The notes under the pieces are model-generated. The model worked only from the letters and a program-made list of their open reading frames with translations. It ran no database searches and was not told the DNA's origin. Below are positions 24,118 through 33,246 of a DNA stretch of 64,000 nucleotides, in pieces. The stretch is from NCBI RefSeq assembly GCF_009363095.1, contig NZ_CP045296.1:248001-312000 (forward strand). Reading direction: 5' to 3'. This stretch comes from Paenibacillus cellulositrophicus. Its GTDB lineage: Bacteria > Bacillota > Bacilli > Paenibacillales > Paenibacillaceae. A program made the translations under genes and the position numbers. Within the stretch, counting starts at the first letter, position 1. Each line of letters opens with the position of its first letter.

Positions 24118-25803
24118 ATGGAAGGAAAAGTAAGGAAAGAAGATGCCGTGGATTTTCTAACGAAAATCGTGATGGAGGATGTGGTAAACGAAACGTATTC
24201 CAGACCGATCGCGACCCGGTTTCCGCCGGAGCCGAACGGCTATTTACACATCGGAAGCGCCTATGCCATTCACGTGAACGCAGCCATTGCCGAAGCATTT
24301 CACGGGAAGATGAATCTGCGCTTTGACGATACGAATCCACTGAAGGAAGACATGAAATACGTGGAGGCGATCCGGGAGGATGTCCGGTGGCTTGGTCTGG
24401 ACCTGCCGGTATACTTTGGCTCGGATTATTCGGAAGAGATCTTCGAAGCGGCTTTGAAGCTCATCCGTAAAGGAAAGGCTTATGTCTGCGATTTGTCGGC
24501 GGAGGAAATGACGGAATACCGCGGAACGCTCACGGAGCCTGGAAGAAACAGCCCTTATCGGGAGCAGTCTGTGGAGGACAATCTGTCCCTGTTCCGTCAA
24601 ATGAAGGAAGGCCGGTTCCCGGACGGCGCCAAGGTGCTGCGGGCCAAAATCGACATGTCTTCGCCCAACATCAACTTGAGGGACCCGGCCTTGTACCGCA
24701 TCATCCACGCCGAGCATTACCGGACAGGGAGTGAGTGGTGTATCTATCCGATGTACGATTTTGCTCATCCGATCCAGGATGCCATCGAGGGCATTACGCA
24801 TTCGCTGTGCTCCGCGGAATTCAGGGATCATCGCCCCTTGTACGAATGGGTGCTGCGCGAACTGGAAGTGCCGGAACCCCCGAAGCAGCGGGAATTCGGA
24901 CGTCTGAACGTTTCCGGAATGGTCACGAGCAAAAGGTACATCAGGGAGCTGGTCGAAGGCGGATTCGTCGACGGCTGGGATGATCCCCGCCTTCCGACCT
25001 TGAAGGGGCTGCGGCGAAGAGGCGTTACGCCGGAAGGCCTGCGGAGGTTCATGCACGAAGTGGGCATGCTGAGGGGGAGCAGCACGGTGGATGCCGCGAT
25101 GCTCGACTACTTCATACGAAAGGACTTAAAGGATAAGTCTGTCGCTGCGATGGTTGTGCTTGATCCGCTTAAAGTCGTCATCACGAATTATCCGAAGGAT
25201 GAGGTGGAAATGCTGCATCTCAACCACAGCGATGCCGATCCGACGCTTGGCAGCAGGGATGTCCCCTTTTCTGGAGAATTGTATATCGAGCGGGAAGACT
25301 TTATGGAACATCCGGTACCGGGCTTTCATCGTCTGTTTCCAGGAAGCGAAGTTCGATTGAAGGGGGCGTATTATTTAAAATGCCATCATGCCGTCAAGGA
25401 TCCGGAGACCGGTGAAGTGATTGAGCTTCACTGCACGTACGATCCCGAGACAAAAAGCGGGACCGGGTTCAGCGGCAGAAAGGTGAAGTCGACGATTCAT
25501 TGGGTGTCCGCCGCACACGGTATTCCCGCCGAGATCCGCTTGTACGGCAGCCTGCTGAAAGATGCCGCGTCCGTGGTGGAATCGGACAATGATTGGGCAG
25601 AGCTGGTATCTCCCGATTCCCGAACCATTTACAGGCAAGCTATAATGGAACCATGGATGAAAAATGCTTCACCGGAAGCCAAATACCAGTTTATCCGCCA
25701 AGGCTATTTCTGCCTGGATCCCAAACATCTGACCGGGCCGGTACCGGTATTTAACCGGATCGTTTCGCTGAAAGATTCATGGAAGAGGGAAACATCGCGT
25801 TGA
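24118..25803 (+). CDS. glnS: Glutaminyl-tRNA synthetase
   Basis: A 561-residue class Ib synthetase that charges tRNA-Gln with glutamine. The class I signatures are RFPPEPNGYLHIGSA (HIGH motif as HIGS at 44-47) and MVTSKR at 268-273 (KMSKR motif). DRPLYEW-type and CSAEFRDHRPLYEWVLREL segments mark GlnRS and not GluRS. The C-terminal half forms the two anticodon-binding beta-barrels. The length fits bacterial GlnRS of about 550; no YqeY domain is fused. ATG 24118 follows GGAGGGG. Many Bacillales, including Bacillus subtilis, lack GlnRS and make Gln-tRNA by the GatCAB amidation route, so direct charging here is notable. The Gln-specific T-box directly upstream supports the substrate assignment. 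Confidence 0.95.
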   Translation: MEGKVRKEDAVDFLTKIVMEDVVNETYSRPIATRFPPEPNGYLHIGSAYAIHVNAAIAEAFHGKMNLRFDDTNPLKEDMKYVEAIREDVRWLGLDLPVYFGSDYSEEIFEAALKLIRKGKAYVCDLSAEEMTEYRGTLTEPGRNSPYREQSVEDNLSLFRQMKEGRFPDGAKVLRAKIDMSSPNINLRDPALYRIIHAEHYRTGSEWCIYPMYDFAHPIQDAIEGITHSLCSAEFRDHRPLYEWVLRELEVPEPPKQREFGRLNVSGMVTSKRYIRELVEGGFVDGWDDPRLPTLKGLRRRGVTPEGLRRFMHEVGMLRGSSTVDAAMLDYFIRKDLKDKSVAAMVVLDPLKVVITNYPKDEVEMLHLNHSDADPTLGSRDVPFSGELYIEREDFMEHPVPGFHRLFPGSEVRLKGAYYLKCHHAVKDPETGEVIELHCTYDPETKSGTGFSGRKVKSTIHWVSAAHGIPAEIRLYGSLLKDAASVVESDNDWAELVSPDSRTIYRQAIMEPWMKNASPEAKYQFIRQGYFCLDPKHLTGPVPVFNRIVSLKDSWKRETSR

Positions 25804-25871
25804 CCTACGCGCTGCATACGCTGCCGCAGAGCAATTCATTGATAATCAGAAGGATATGGAGGTCTTTTACG

Positions 25872-26555
25872 ATGAAAATCCAACAACTTACGATAAATGC
25901 CCGGCATTTTGCGGAGATGAAGCAATTTTACGCCGGGAAGCTCGGTCTTCCAGTGGCCGAAGAACAGTCGGATAGAGTCACCATTCAAGCTGGCGGAAGT
26001 CAGCTCATTCTTCAGAAGGCGGAAGCGCCCGGCGAAAAATCGATGTACCATATTGCCTTTACGATTCCGACGAATCTGCTCGAAGCTTCCAAAAAATGGG
26101 CCGCTCAGCGTGGAATTACACTGTTCCGCGATCAGGACGGGGATCAATTTCATTTCGAGAACTGGAATGCCGATGCCTTGTATTTTTACGATCCGGATGA
26201 GAATCTGATTGAATTCATTGCCCACCATTCCTTTGATAACGCCGAAAATGAGGACTTCACAAGCAGCCAGCTGCTGCGAATCAGCGAAATCGGGCTCCCT
26301 GTTGATGAAGTGGCCGCTGCCGTGGAACAGATTCAAACGACGCTGGGACTGTCCATGTGGAGCGGCGACGGCCGGCAATTTGCGGCGATGGGCGATGCCG
26401 AGGGCTTGTTGATCGTGGTGAACCGCGAACGGCCTTGGTTTCCGGACGGAAGAGCGCCGATTGTCAGCGGGACACGGGTTGTCATTCAGGCACAAGGCAA
26501 CGAGCAGCTTTTGCTGCAGGCAGATCAGTACGACATTCTGTCCCGGGACGAATAA
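25872..26555 (+). CDS. VOC (glyoxalase/bleomycin resistance fold) family protein
   Basis: A 227-residue protein with a clear N-terminal VOC module: LTINARHFAEMKQFYAGKLGLPV, YHIAFTIPT and the metal-site strand ALYFYDPDENLIEFIAHH. A second, more divergent module follows (RISEIGLPVDEVAAAVEQIQTTLGL). VOC proteins include glyoxalases, dioxygenases and drug-binding proteins; the substrate is not evident. ATG 25872 is 9 bp after ATGGAGG. It lies 68 bp after glnS in the same direction without a terminator between, so some co-transcription is possible. Confidence 0.8.
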   Translation: MKIQQLTINARHFAEMKQFYAGKLGLPVAEEQSDRVTIQAGGSQLILQKAEAPGEKSMYHIAFTIPTNLLEASKKWAAQRGITLFRDQDGDQFHFENWNADALYFYDPDENLIEFIAHHSFDNAENEDFTSSQLLRISEIGLPVDEVAAAVEQIQTTLGLSMWSGDGRQFAAMGDAEGLLIVVNRERPWFPDGRAPIVSGTRVVIQAQGNEQLLLQADQYDILSRDE

Positions 26556-26651
26556 TCCGCTGCGGCTGGTCCACTGTCGTAATGAGGATCGGAGTCAGCG
26601 TGATATAATAAAGGAACCATTCGAAATGAAAAAGTCAGAAGGCAGGGAGTT

Positions 26652-27605
26652 ATGGCCAACATTCACGAAATCGCCAGACGTGCCGGTGTTTCGGTATCCA
26701 CAGTATCCCGGGTTCTCAACCAGCATCCGTACGTTTCCGCTGAGAAAAGAGCCGCCGTGCAGCGAGCCATCGACGAACTGGATTACACGCCAAACCGCAA
26801 TGCGGTTGATTTGATCCGCGGCCGGACCCGCAGCATCGGCGTGATCATCCCGTACAACAACAACCCGGCTTTCGACCGGATGTTAAGCGGTGTATTGAAC
26901 AAATCGGTTGAGGAAGATTACACCGTGACTGTGCTTCCAACCCGGTATGATCCGGAGAAAGAGCTGGAGTATTTAACGATGCTGAAAACTAAACTGCTCG
27001 ACGGGATCATCATTACGTCCCGTGCCAACGATTGGTCGTCCATCGTCCCCTTTGCGGGATATGGTCACATCGTAGCCTGCGAGTATACGGAGCTGGAGGA
27101 AATCGGCTGCGCGTACATTGACCGGTATGCCGCGACGCTCGAGGTGTTTTCCTTCCTGAAAAACAGGGGACACACAGAGGTTGCGTTCACGGCGGCAAGA
27201 GGGGAGACCAGCATCAGCACCCGGCTGACGATGCAGGCTTACCGGGACGTTTTTGGGGAAGTATCGCCATGCCGGTGCCTGGATGGCTGCACCACATTGA
27301 AGGATGGTATGGATGCAGCCCGCCACTTTCTTGAAGGAGAAGTCCGGCCGACCGCCGTGTATGCCAACGGGGACGAGGTGGCGGCCGGAATCCACCAATT
27401 TGTTCTCTCTGCCGGGCTGCGCATTCCGGAGGATATCGCCATCATCGGACAGGAAAATCAGCCGATTGGCCAAGTCCTTCAGCTTACCACGGTAGACCAT
27501 CAGCTCTTCATGGTAGGTGAGGAGGCTTTAAGGCTCGTGACCCGTGGTTCCAGGGAAAAGGTGCAGATCCCGTACCGGATCATATACCGTTCTTCATCCG
27601 GATAA
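26652..27605 (+). CDS. LacI family transcriptional regulator
   Basis: A 317-residue repressor. Residues 2-24 form the LacI helix-turn-helix (NIHEIARRAGVSVSTVSRVLN), followed by the hinge and a periplasmic-binding-protein-like sensor (IGVIIPYNNNPAFDRMLSGVL, LLDGIIITS, AVYANGDEVAAGI, DIAIIGQEN). The ligand is probably a sugar, unknown here. ATG 26652 has AGGGAG close by, and TATAAT at 26604-26609 may be its -10. No sugar gene is directly adjacent, so the target is not clear. Confidence 0.88.
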   Translation: MANIHEIARRAGVSVSTVSRVLNQHPYVSAEKRAAVQRAIDELDYTPNRNAVDLIRGRTRSIGVIIPYNNNPAFDRMLSGVLNKSVEEDYTVTVLPTRYDPEKELEYLTMLKTKLLDGIIITSRANDWSSIVPFAGYGHIVACEYTELEEIGCAYIDRYAATLEVFSFLKNRGHTEVAFTAARGETSISTRLTMQAYRDVFGEVSPCRCLDGCTTLKDGMDAARHFLEGEVRPTAVYANGDEVAAGIHQFVLSAGLRIPEDIAIIGQENQPIGQVLQLTTVDHQLFMVGEEALRLVTRGSREKVQIPYRIIYRSSSG

Positions 27606-27618
27606 AGCCAACAAAAAA

Positions 27619-27655
27619 GACCCGTAGGAGAACATCAGCGTTACTCCGGCGGGTC
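27619..27655. terminator. Hairpin between lacI-type and sigma factor genes, T-run on the minus strand
   Basis: GACCCG (27619-27624) pairs with CGGGTC (27650-27655), with an inner GGAG/CTCC. The forward strand continues TATACTATG, a poor T-run. The reverse strand has TTTTTT, so the hairpin is a better terminator for leftward transcription. Confidence 0.5.
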
Positions 27656-27711
27656 TATACTATGTGATTTTTATGTAATTTAATCCAAAAGGCTAAATTC
27701 TATGAAACATA

Positions 27712-27740
27712 TTGAAATGTAAGTGCGTATATGATATTAT
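27712..27740 (+). promoter_or_regulatory. Promoter of the sigma factor gene
   Basis: TTGAAA (27712-27717) and TATTAT (27735-27740) are 17 bp apart in an AT-rich intergenic region. The resulting leader of about 130 bases before the start codon holds no other recognised signal. Confidence 0.5.
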
Positions 27741-27877
27741 AATGTGTACTCCAAAATTAATCACATTATTACCATTTATCGTATCACAACGATTGGTGAT
27801 TGTCAATATTTTTTACACCTCAGAAAGCCGTATCAAGCGATACAGAGAGATTATTTTCAGGGGGAGGAACGTACAGG

Positions 27878-28813
27878 ATGATGGAAGAACGTGAACGCGA
27901 TGAAGTGATGAGAAATCAAGCCGAGTCGAATCAACAGGAGCAAGATCAGCCCTACGCTGACGTCGAGCTGCTGCCGACGGGCATGAAGAACGATGATTCT
28001 GTGCGTATGTACTTGAAGGGAATTGGCCGTGTCGGCCTGCTGAGCACGGAAGAAGAAATCAAACTGGCCAAGCGCGTCGCCGAAGGAGACGAGGAAGCCA
28101 AGAAAATTATGGTCGAGGCGAACCTGCGTCTGGTTGTCAGCATTGCCCGGAGATATGCGGGCCGCGGCATGCAGCTGTTGGATCTGATCCAGGAAGGCAA
28201 CATGGGGCTCATCAAAGCCGTAGATAAATTCGATTACACGAAAGGCTTTAAGTTCAGCACCTATGCCACATGGTGGATCAGACAGGCGATTACGCGGGCC
28301 ATAGCCGATCAGGGAAGAACGATCCGGATTCCGGTTCATATGATCGAAACGATTAACAAGCTGGCACGTATATCGCGGCAGCTGGTACAGGAGCTTGGAC
28401 GCGAACCCGAAGTGGAAGAAATCGCTGCGGCGATGGAGCTCAGCGTAGAGAAGGTCCGTGAAATTATGAAAATTTCGCAGGATCCGGTTTCGCTCGAAAC
28501 ACCGATTGGGGACGAGCATGATTCCAAGCTGGGTGACTTTATTGAGGATCATGACGCCCTGGCACCGGTTGACTCTGCGGCGTTCACCTTCCTGAAGGAG
28601 CAGCTGGGCGATGTGCTCGACACGTTGACAGAGCGGGAAGAGAACGTTCTCCGTCTGCGCTTTGGCCTCGAAGACGGCCGCACGCGCACGCTGGAAGAGG
28701 TCGGCAAGGTATTCGGCGTAACCCGTGAGCGCATCCGCCAGATTGAGGCGAAAGCGCTGCGGAAGCTGAGACACCCCAGCCGGAGCAAACGATTGAAGGA
28801 TTATATCGATTAA
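27878..28813 (+). CDS. SigA-like RNA polymerase sigma factor (group 1/2 sigma-70) lacking region 1.1
   Basis: A 311-residue sigma-70 protein. Region 1.2 starts with DSVRMYLKGIGRVGLLS. Region 2 is NLRLVVSIARRYAGRGMQLLDLIQEGNMGLIKAVDKFDY-type with TYATWWIRQAITRAI (2.3/2.4). Region 3 has RTIRIPVHMIETINKL, and region 4 has LTEREENVLRLRFGLEDGR and VTRERIRQIEAKALRKLRHPSRS. Recognition regions 2.4 and 4.2 look almost identical to housekeeping SigA, but the product lacks the acidic region 1.1 and is about 60 residues shorter than the usual 370-380. The usual dnaG neighbour is also absent. It is therefore probably a second, SigA-like paralog and not the primary factor. ATG 27878 is 10 bp after GGGGGAGG. 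Confidence 0.88.
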   Translation: MMEERERDEVMRNQAESNQQEQDQPYADVELLPTGMKNDDSVRMYLKGIGRVGLLSTEEEIKLAKRVAEGDEEAKKIMVEANLRLVVSIARRYAGRGMQLLDLIQEGNMGLIKAVDKFDYTKGFKFSTYATWWIRQAITRAIADQGRTIRIPVHMIETINKLARISRQLVQELGREPEVEEIAAAMELSVEKVREIMKISQDPVSLETPIGDEHDSKLGDFIEDHDALAPVDSAAFTFLKEQLGDVLDTLTEREENVLRLRFGLEDGRTRTLEEVGKVFGVTRERIRQIEAKALRKLRHPSRSKRLKDYID

Positions 28814-28884
28814 ACGATAGAGTCTAAGCGAATTCATTCGATTTGGAATTCATTAATCATTTCATATGTCATCATATTCATTTG

Positions 28885-28920
28885 AAAGCTGTCTGCAGGT
28901 CTAACTGCAGGCAGCTTTTC
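28885..28920 (+). terminator. Intrinsic terminator after the sigma factor gene
   Basis: AAAGCTG and CTGCAG (28885-28898) pair with CTGCAG and CAGCTTT (28905-28918), followed by TTTTC. Confidence 0.75.
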
Positions 28921-28997
28921 TCGTTGGCCGTGGCTTGAAGGTCTGAAAAAGATCGGCGCTGGTTACACTGATTTTCATAGAAGGAGGTTGGAAGATT

Positions 28998-29570
28998 GTG
29001 ATCATCAGTATATTAATCGTGACCAATGTCTGCTGGCTGCTGCTTTATCTCCGGCAGAAAGGGATGTTGATGCATTACCGATCCAGTGCGATCGATACGC
29101 TGACCACCCATGACGAGATGAAAGAAACGCTAAAAATCGGCTTATATCATCGATATAAAAAGGAACAGGGTGAAGACAAGGACAAAGGGTCCCTGGAGTT
29201 TGAGGCGTTTGTCGCCGAAATGATGGAAGCGGTAAGGGGAGGACGGACCTATGTAACCCGAGCATCACGCAATTACGGAATCGATATCGAGGAGCACACC
29301 GACCATGGCTTGTACCTGGGGCTTGCCGTCTGTGCTGACGACCGGAATCCGGTGGATTACGGCCCCATTGCCGTGGTCCATTCCCAGATGGTGAAGCGCG
29401 GTGCCGTCGGCGGGTATGTAGCGACGACCGGGGAATTCACGGCGGGTGCGTACCAGTATGCCGATGAACTGAACATCGAGCTGTACAATGGAGACAGGCT
29501 GGTGGAGCTGTGGGTGGGAAGCGAAGAAGCCGAGGAAGAAGAACTGACGGAGTTCAGCCCGGCGACGTGA
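28998..29570 (+). CDS. Membrane-anchored restriction endonuclease-like (Mrr-type) protein
   Basis: A 190-residue protein beginning with a single hydrophobic segment (IISILIVTNVCWLLLYL), then a domain resembling the Mrr/restriction endonuclease fold: FEAFVAEMMEAVRGG, ASRNYGIDIE with the first acidic residue, and VKRGAVGGYVATTGEFTAGAYQYADELNIELYNGDRLVEL, the conserved 'T.G.FT..A...A....I.L..G..L' end. The expected (Q/E)xK after the Asp is replaced by LAVCA, so nuclease activity is doubtful. The GTG start at 28998 has AGGAGGTTGG upstream. It stands alone. Membrane-anchored Mrr-like proteins are widespread in Bacillales and their role is not established. Confidence 0.65.
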   Translation: MIISILIVTNVCWLLLYLRQKGMLMHYRSSAIDTLTTHDEMKETLKIGLYHRYKKEQGEDKDKGSLEFEAFVAEMMEAVRGGRTYVTRASRNYGIDIEEHTDHGLYLGLAVCADDRNPVDYGPIAVVHSQMVKRGAVGGYVATTGEFTAGAYQYADELNIELYNGDRLVELWVGSEEAEEEELTEFSPAT

Positions 29571-29628
29571 CTGTTCCCCTTGATTTCACTGAAGGAAACA
29601 GCCGCGTCCATGCTGTTGATAAGACCGC

Positions 29629-31233
29629 CTACCCCAGGCGGTCTTTTTGCTGCTTGTGCCTAAATTCGTAAGGAGTCAGGCCGCATTCCTGCTTGAACAG
29701 CTTGGAAAAGTAAGAATCGTTGGCGTAGCCAACCTTTCCGGCGATCATATGAACAGGCATTTGTGATGTGGCGAGCCAATGCTTTGCCATCTGAATTCGG
29801 GTCTCGATAATGTAGTTGCCTAACGGCACACCCGTTTCCTTTTTAAACAAACGCGCCAAATAATCCGGATTGAGATAGACGGTTTCGGCAAGGTTGTTCC
29901 GCGTCAGATCTTCCCCGATATGCTTGCTGATATACAGCTTGATTTCCTCCACGACCGAGTTGGGCTTTTCCGCAAACGTCCGGTACGCCAGAGCAGTATC
30001 TACCAGATAAGCGATATACTGCTCCATATCTTCAATCGATTGGAGCGACTGCTGAAACAATTGATCGTTGGTGCTCCCGGAATACAGCTTATGAGCCTGG
30101 ATTTCCCGCTGCTTCAGAAAAGAGTAAATCATCTGCATCAAATCAAGCCGGAACTGCCGCAGTGCGGACACATTCAGCGCCTGCCGCCCGGTCAATTCAT
30201 GCAGATACCGGCTTATCTCCGCACAAAATGCGGAAGCGTCACCATCGCTCAGCAGTCTTTCCAGCAGCTCCAGGTTGGGCGGGATATAAGCCGCTACGTC
30301 CACCGGCCGTTGATCGATACGGAAGACTTGATTACGGATGTTGATCATTTCTTCATTGATCTGAATCAGCTGCCGGATCATAAGATGCACCGCCGCCAAG
30401 CTCTCAGTAAGTCCCAAATGACAGTATACGTCGCACTTCAGGAACCGGTTGGCTTTGGGGATGAGGGAGGCGCATGTGTCTTCAATCTGACCGGTAGAAG
30501 GCTCGGCGCTCCATTGTAAAATGACAATCCAGTGGTTCTCCGTGTATTCCAGCACCGTTTCGACCTTGTACAAGGGACTCCGCAGCAGTTCGTTCAGCAC
30601 GTTGAGCAGGGCGTAATCAAACAGGTCCTTGTCGTTTTTGCCAAGACTCCCGTCATGAGGAAACACCTTGATGATCAGGGGCGTAAACCGGTCGGACAGC
30701 TGATAAGGCAAATGCTGTTCCTCCATAACACGCTGAATGGCCTGGGGTTCCGAGGGAAAGCTTTTGCCCGTGATCAGCTTGCGCCAGAACAGCTCCAGCA
30801 GGCGGTTCTGGTTTTTTTTCCACAGCAGCCCCTCGCGGGCAGCCTCCTCAATCGAACGTTCCTCGCTCGCTTTATTGGCCGCCTTGCGGATAATCAGGGC
30901 TAATTTGTCAAACTCGATCGGTTTGAGGAAATAATCGAAGCTCTGCAGTTCGATAGCTTTCTGGGCGTAGTTAAAGTCCGCGTAATTCGTCAGGAATATC
31001 GCCTGCACCCGGTAGCGCTCCTCCCGGATCCAGGCCAGCAGCTCCAGGCCGCTGCCTTGCGGCATTTCAATATCGCATATGAGAATGTCTACGGCTTGCT
31101 GCTGCAAAATTTCCTTCGCCTGGGAAACGTTATAAGCCGTGTAAATTTGCTCAATGGAGAGTGCTTGCCAGTCGATTTTGCTTTCGAGCGCCGTTACGAC
31201 AAAATAATCGTCATCCACCAGTAACACGTTCAT
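29629..31233 (-). CDS. YesN-type response regulator (REC and AraC HTH)
   Basis: A 534-residue response regulator. The receiver domain spans about 1-120 (LLVDDDYFVV with the acidic pair, DILICDIEMPQGSGLELL with the phospho-Asp, FLTNYADF, and FDYFLKPI with the Lys). A long helical middle follows, and the last 100 residues form an AraC DNA-binding domain (RNNLAETVYLNPDYLARLFKKETGVPLGNYI; VGYANDSYFSKLFKQECGLTPYEFR). It lies 11 bp downstream of its kinase on the minus strand, with AAGGAGG before the ATG. Proteins of this class activate adjacent sugar ABC transporter genes; here the divergent permease operon from 33247 is the likely target. Confidence 0.9.
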   Translation of the reverse strand: MNVLLVDDDYFVVTALESKIDWQALSIEQIYTAYNVSQAKEILQQQAVDILICDIEMPQGSGLELLAWIREERYRVQAIFLTNYADFNYAQKAIELQSFDYFLKPIEFDKLALIIRKAANKASEERSIEEAAREGLLWKKNQNRLLELFWRKLITGKSFPSEPQAIQRVMEEQHLPYQLSDRFTPLIIKVFPHDGSLGKNDKDLFDYALLNVLNELLRSPLYKVETVLEYTENHWIVILQWSAEPSTGQIEDTCASLIPKANRFLKCDVYCHLGLTESLAAVHLMIRQLIQINEEMINIRNQVFRIDQRPVDVAAYIPPNLELLERLLSDGDASAFCAEISRYLHELTGRQALNVSALRQFRLDLMQMIYSFLKQREIQAHKLYSGSTNDQLFQQSLQSIEDMEQYIAYLVDTALAYRTFAEKPNSVVEEIKLYISKHIGEDLTRNNLAETVYLNPDYLARLFKKETGVPLGNYIIETRIQMAKHWLATSQMPVHMIAGKVGYANDSYFSKLFKQECGLTPYEFRHKQQKDRLG

Positions 31234-31244
31234 GCGATTCCTCC

Positions 31245-32972
31245 TTAATCAATGGCTTCCGGCGGCGATACGGGGATGGTGATGGTTACTTCCGCTCCGC
31301 CTCCCTCGCGGTTAGAAAAGGAGACGTCTGCTTGACCCTTGTAGAGCAGTGTAAGGCGCTGTATCGTGTTCATTATACCGATCCGGTTGCCGTTCTCCGC
31401 GTTCAGCGGCCCACCCTGCATGAGCTTTTCTAAAATGTCCGGAGGAAAGCCCAGTCCCGAATCCGAGATGGTGATTTTGGCAAGAGCATCCGGCATTTCC
31501 CTGCTGACCGATAACGTAATGTTCGCCTCGGTGACGCGTGATACGGCATATTTAACGGCATTTTCAATGAAGGTCTGCAGCACGAGCGGGGGAATGCGGA
31601 TATCTCCGGTTTCTGCATCTTGGGAAATATGATAGGCGAAGGCGTTCCTGTACCGGTGACGCTGGATGTCGAGATAAATGCGGACATGCTCAATTTCATC
31701 CTGCAGCCGCACGAAGTTGTACCCGTTCTGAAAGATGTAGCGAAAGTATTGGGTCGTCGACATGGCCATCCGCTCGATTTCGCCATACATTTGCATTTGG
31801 GCCATGCTGTACATGCTCGTCAGGCAGTTGAGAAAAAAGTGCGGGTTGATCTGCAGCTTCATGTAATCCAGCTGGATCCGCTGCTTTTCCAGCTCCTGCT
31901 CATACATATCGATCTTGATCCTGCGGATTTGCCCGATCAGATCCTTAAACTGCTGGCTGGCCTGCTCCAGTTCGATAATCTTGCTGTTTTTAAAATCCAA
32001 TGCGGCGCTCTCCTCGTTCCACCGGGCGAGCGTATCCGAGAAGCTTTGGATCGGCCGCAGCACCCGTTTGTTGAAATAGAGCATGACGATGCAGAGGACG
32101 ATCGCGATCATCAGCGCCAGCAGAATGATGACCAGCTGGGCGATCATAATTTTTTCGAACGTGCCGTATCTGGCAATCATTTGAACGCTGAATGAGGCGT
32201 CGGAGAACCGGCTGGTCACGGCGGCCCGGGAGTGGGCGAAGCCGAAGGGAGAAGGCTTGGCGGTATCCAGCGCCTGGGTCTCATCCACGCGGATCGGTGT
32301 GGAAATATTGATCCCATGTTCATCAACAAGTGAGACGGTGCCGTTCTTCCCCATGTCGATGCTCTGCAGCGGACGGATCAGTTCGTCTGCAGAGATAAGG
32401 CAGATCAAATAACGGTCATGATAAGGGACGATATTGACAATATAATATTTATTCCGGACAAGGACCGGCGTCCAGCGGGAATAAAACTTGTCGTATACAT
32501 TTTTGTCCTCGGCGTAGGAAATGATCTGCCGCTTCAGTTCCAAATAATCGGGATACCCGATGCTTAAGGGAGCGCAGTTCAGGAAAAAGTCTTTGTTTTT
32601 CAGATAGATGAAAAATTGATATGCCTGGCCGTAATTTTTCTGCAGCTCGGTAAATCGCTGATGAAGCTGGGTGTTGGACTTTAGAAATTCGGCCGAACCT
32701 GAAGCGTTCTCATCCATCGTCTCGATGATTTGGTCATTGGCCAGCGACCAGCCCATGTAGTGATTGATGTAGGCGAAATCATGGTTGATCCTGTTGATGT
32801 ACAGATCTGCTGTGTCCCGCAGGCTTCGGCCGGACTGCTGCTTGACGATGGAGATCGAAGCATAGCTGATCATAAAATCGAGGACCAGCGCCGTAAATAA
32901 AATGACAATCAGCATGTTGACATAATGTTTGACCGGGTAAGGTTTACCGGTACGGTGGATGATTGGCCGCAT
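31245..32972 (-). CDS. YesM-type sensor histidine kinase
   Basis: A 575-residue membrane kinase: an N-terminal helix (YVNMLIVILFTALVLDFMI), an extracellular sensor region of about 240 residues, a second helix (IMIAQLVIILLALMIAIVLCIVML), HAMP-like linker, then the His_kinase segment QINPHFFLNCLTSMYSMAQ with the phospho-His and a HATPase_c domain (FIENAVKYAVSRV N-box, ISDSGLGFPPD G1-box). Such kinases sense oligosaccharides or binding proteins outside the cell. The phosphotransfer partner is the YesN-type regulator directly behind it. The SD AGAGGAGG lies about 18 bp before ATG 32972, which is long, so a start a little inside is possible. Confidence 0.9.
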   Translation of the reverse strand: MRPIIHRTGKPYPVKHYVNMLIVILFTALVLDFMISYASISIVKQQSGRSLRDTADLYINRINHDFAYINHYMGWSLANDQIIETMDENASGSAEFLKSNTQLHQRFTELQKNYGQAYQFFIYLKNKDFFLNCAPLSIGYPDYLELKRQIISYAEDKNVYDKFYSRWTPVLVRNKYYIVNIVPYHDRYLICLISADELIRPLQSIDMGKNGTVSLVDEHGINISTPIRVDETQALDTAKPSPFGFAHSRAAVTSRFSDASFSVQMIARYGTFEKIMIAQLVIILLALMIAIVLCIVMLYFNKRVLRPIQSFSDTLARWNEESAALDFKNSKIIELEQASQQFKDLIGQIRRIKIDMYEQELEKQRIQLDYMKLQINPHFFLNCLTSMYSMAQMQMYGEIERMAMSTTQYFRYIFQNGYNFVRLQDEIEHVRIYLDIQRHRYRNAFAYHISQDAETGDIRIPPLVLQTFIENAVKYAVSRVTEANITLSVSREMPDALAKITISDSGLGFPPDILEKLMQGGPLNAENGNRIGIMNTIQRLTLLYKGQADVSFSNREGGGAEVTITIPVSPPEAID

Positions 32973-33246
32973 GAAAATTCTGTTCTGACGCCTCCTCTTA
33001 TGAATGCGCTTTATTTTTCATTATATATAACCCCGGCCTGTAACAAAATGCGAAATACTGCGCATCTGCTCCAAAAGTCCGGATAGTGACATCCTTACGT
33101 CCGGATCGGACGGTTGGCGTGGGTGCGCGGACAGACTTTTCCGTACCCGGGAGTCCGGATAACGGCGGCAAGAGGTCCGATTAAGCCCCTCAAGTCCATT
33201 TATAATGAGTCTTGTTCCGAAAGAAAGGAGAGAGGGGGGACCTGCG

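Noticed and set aside
27857..28837. A 326-codon minus-strand frame over the sigma factor gene
   Set aside because: The plus-strand product is an unmistakable sigma-70 protein. The minus-strand translation has no recognisable motif.
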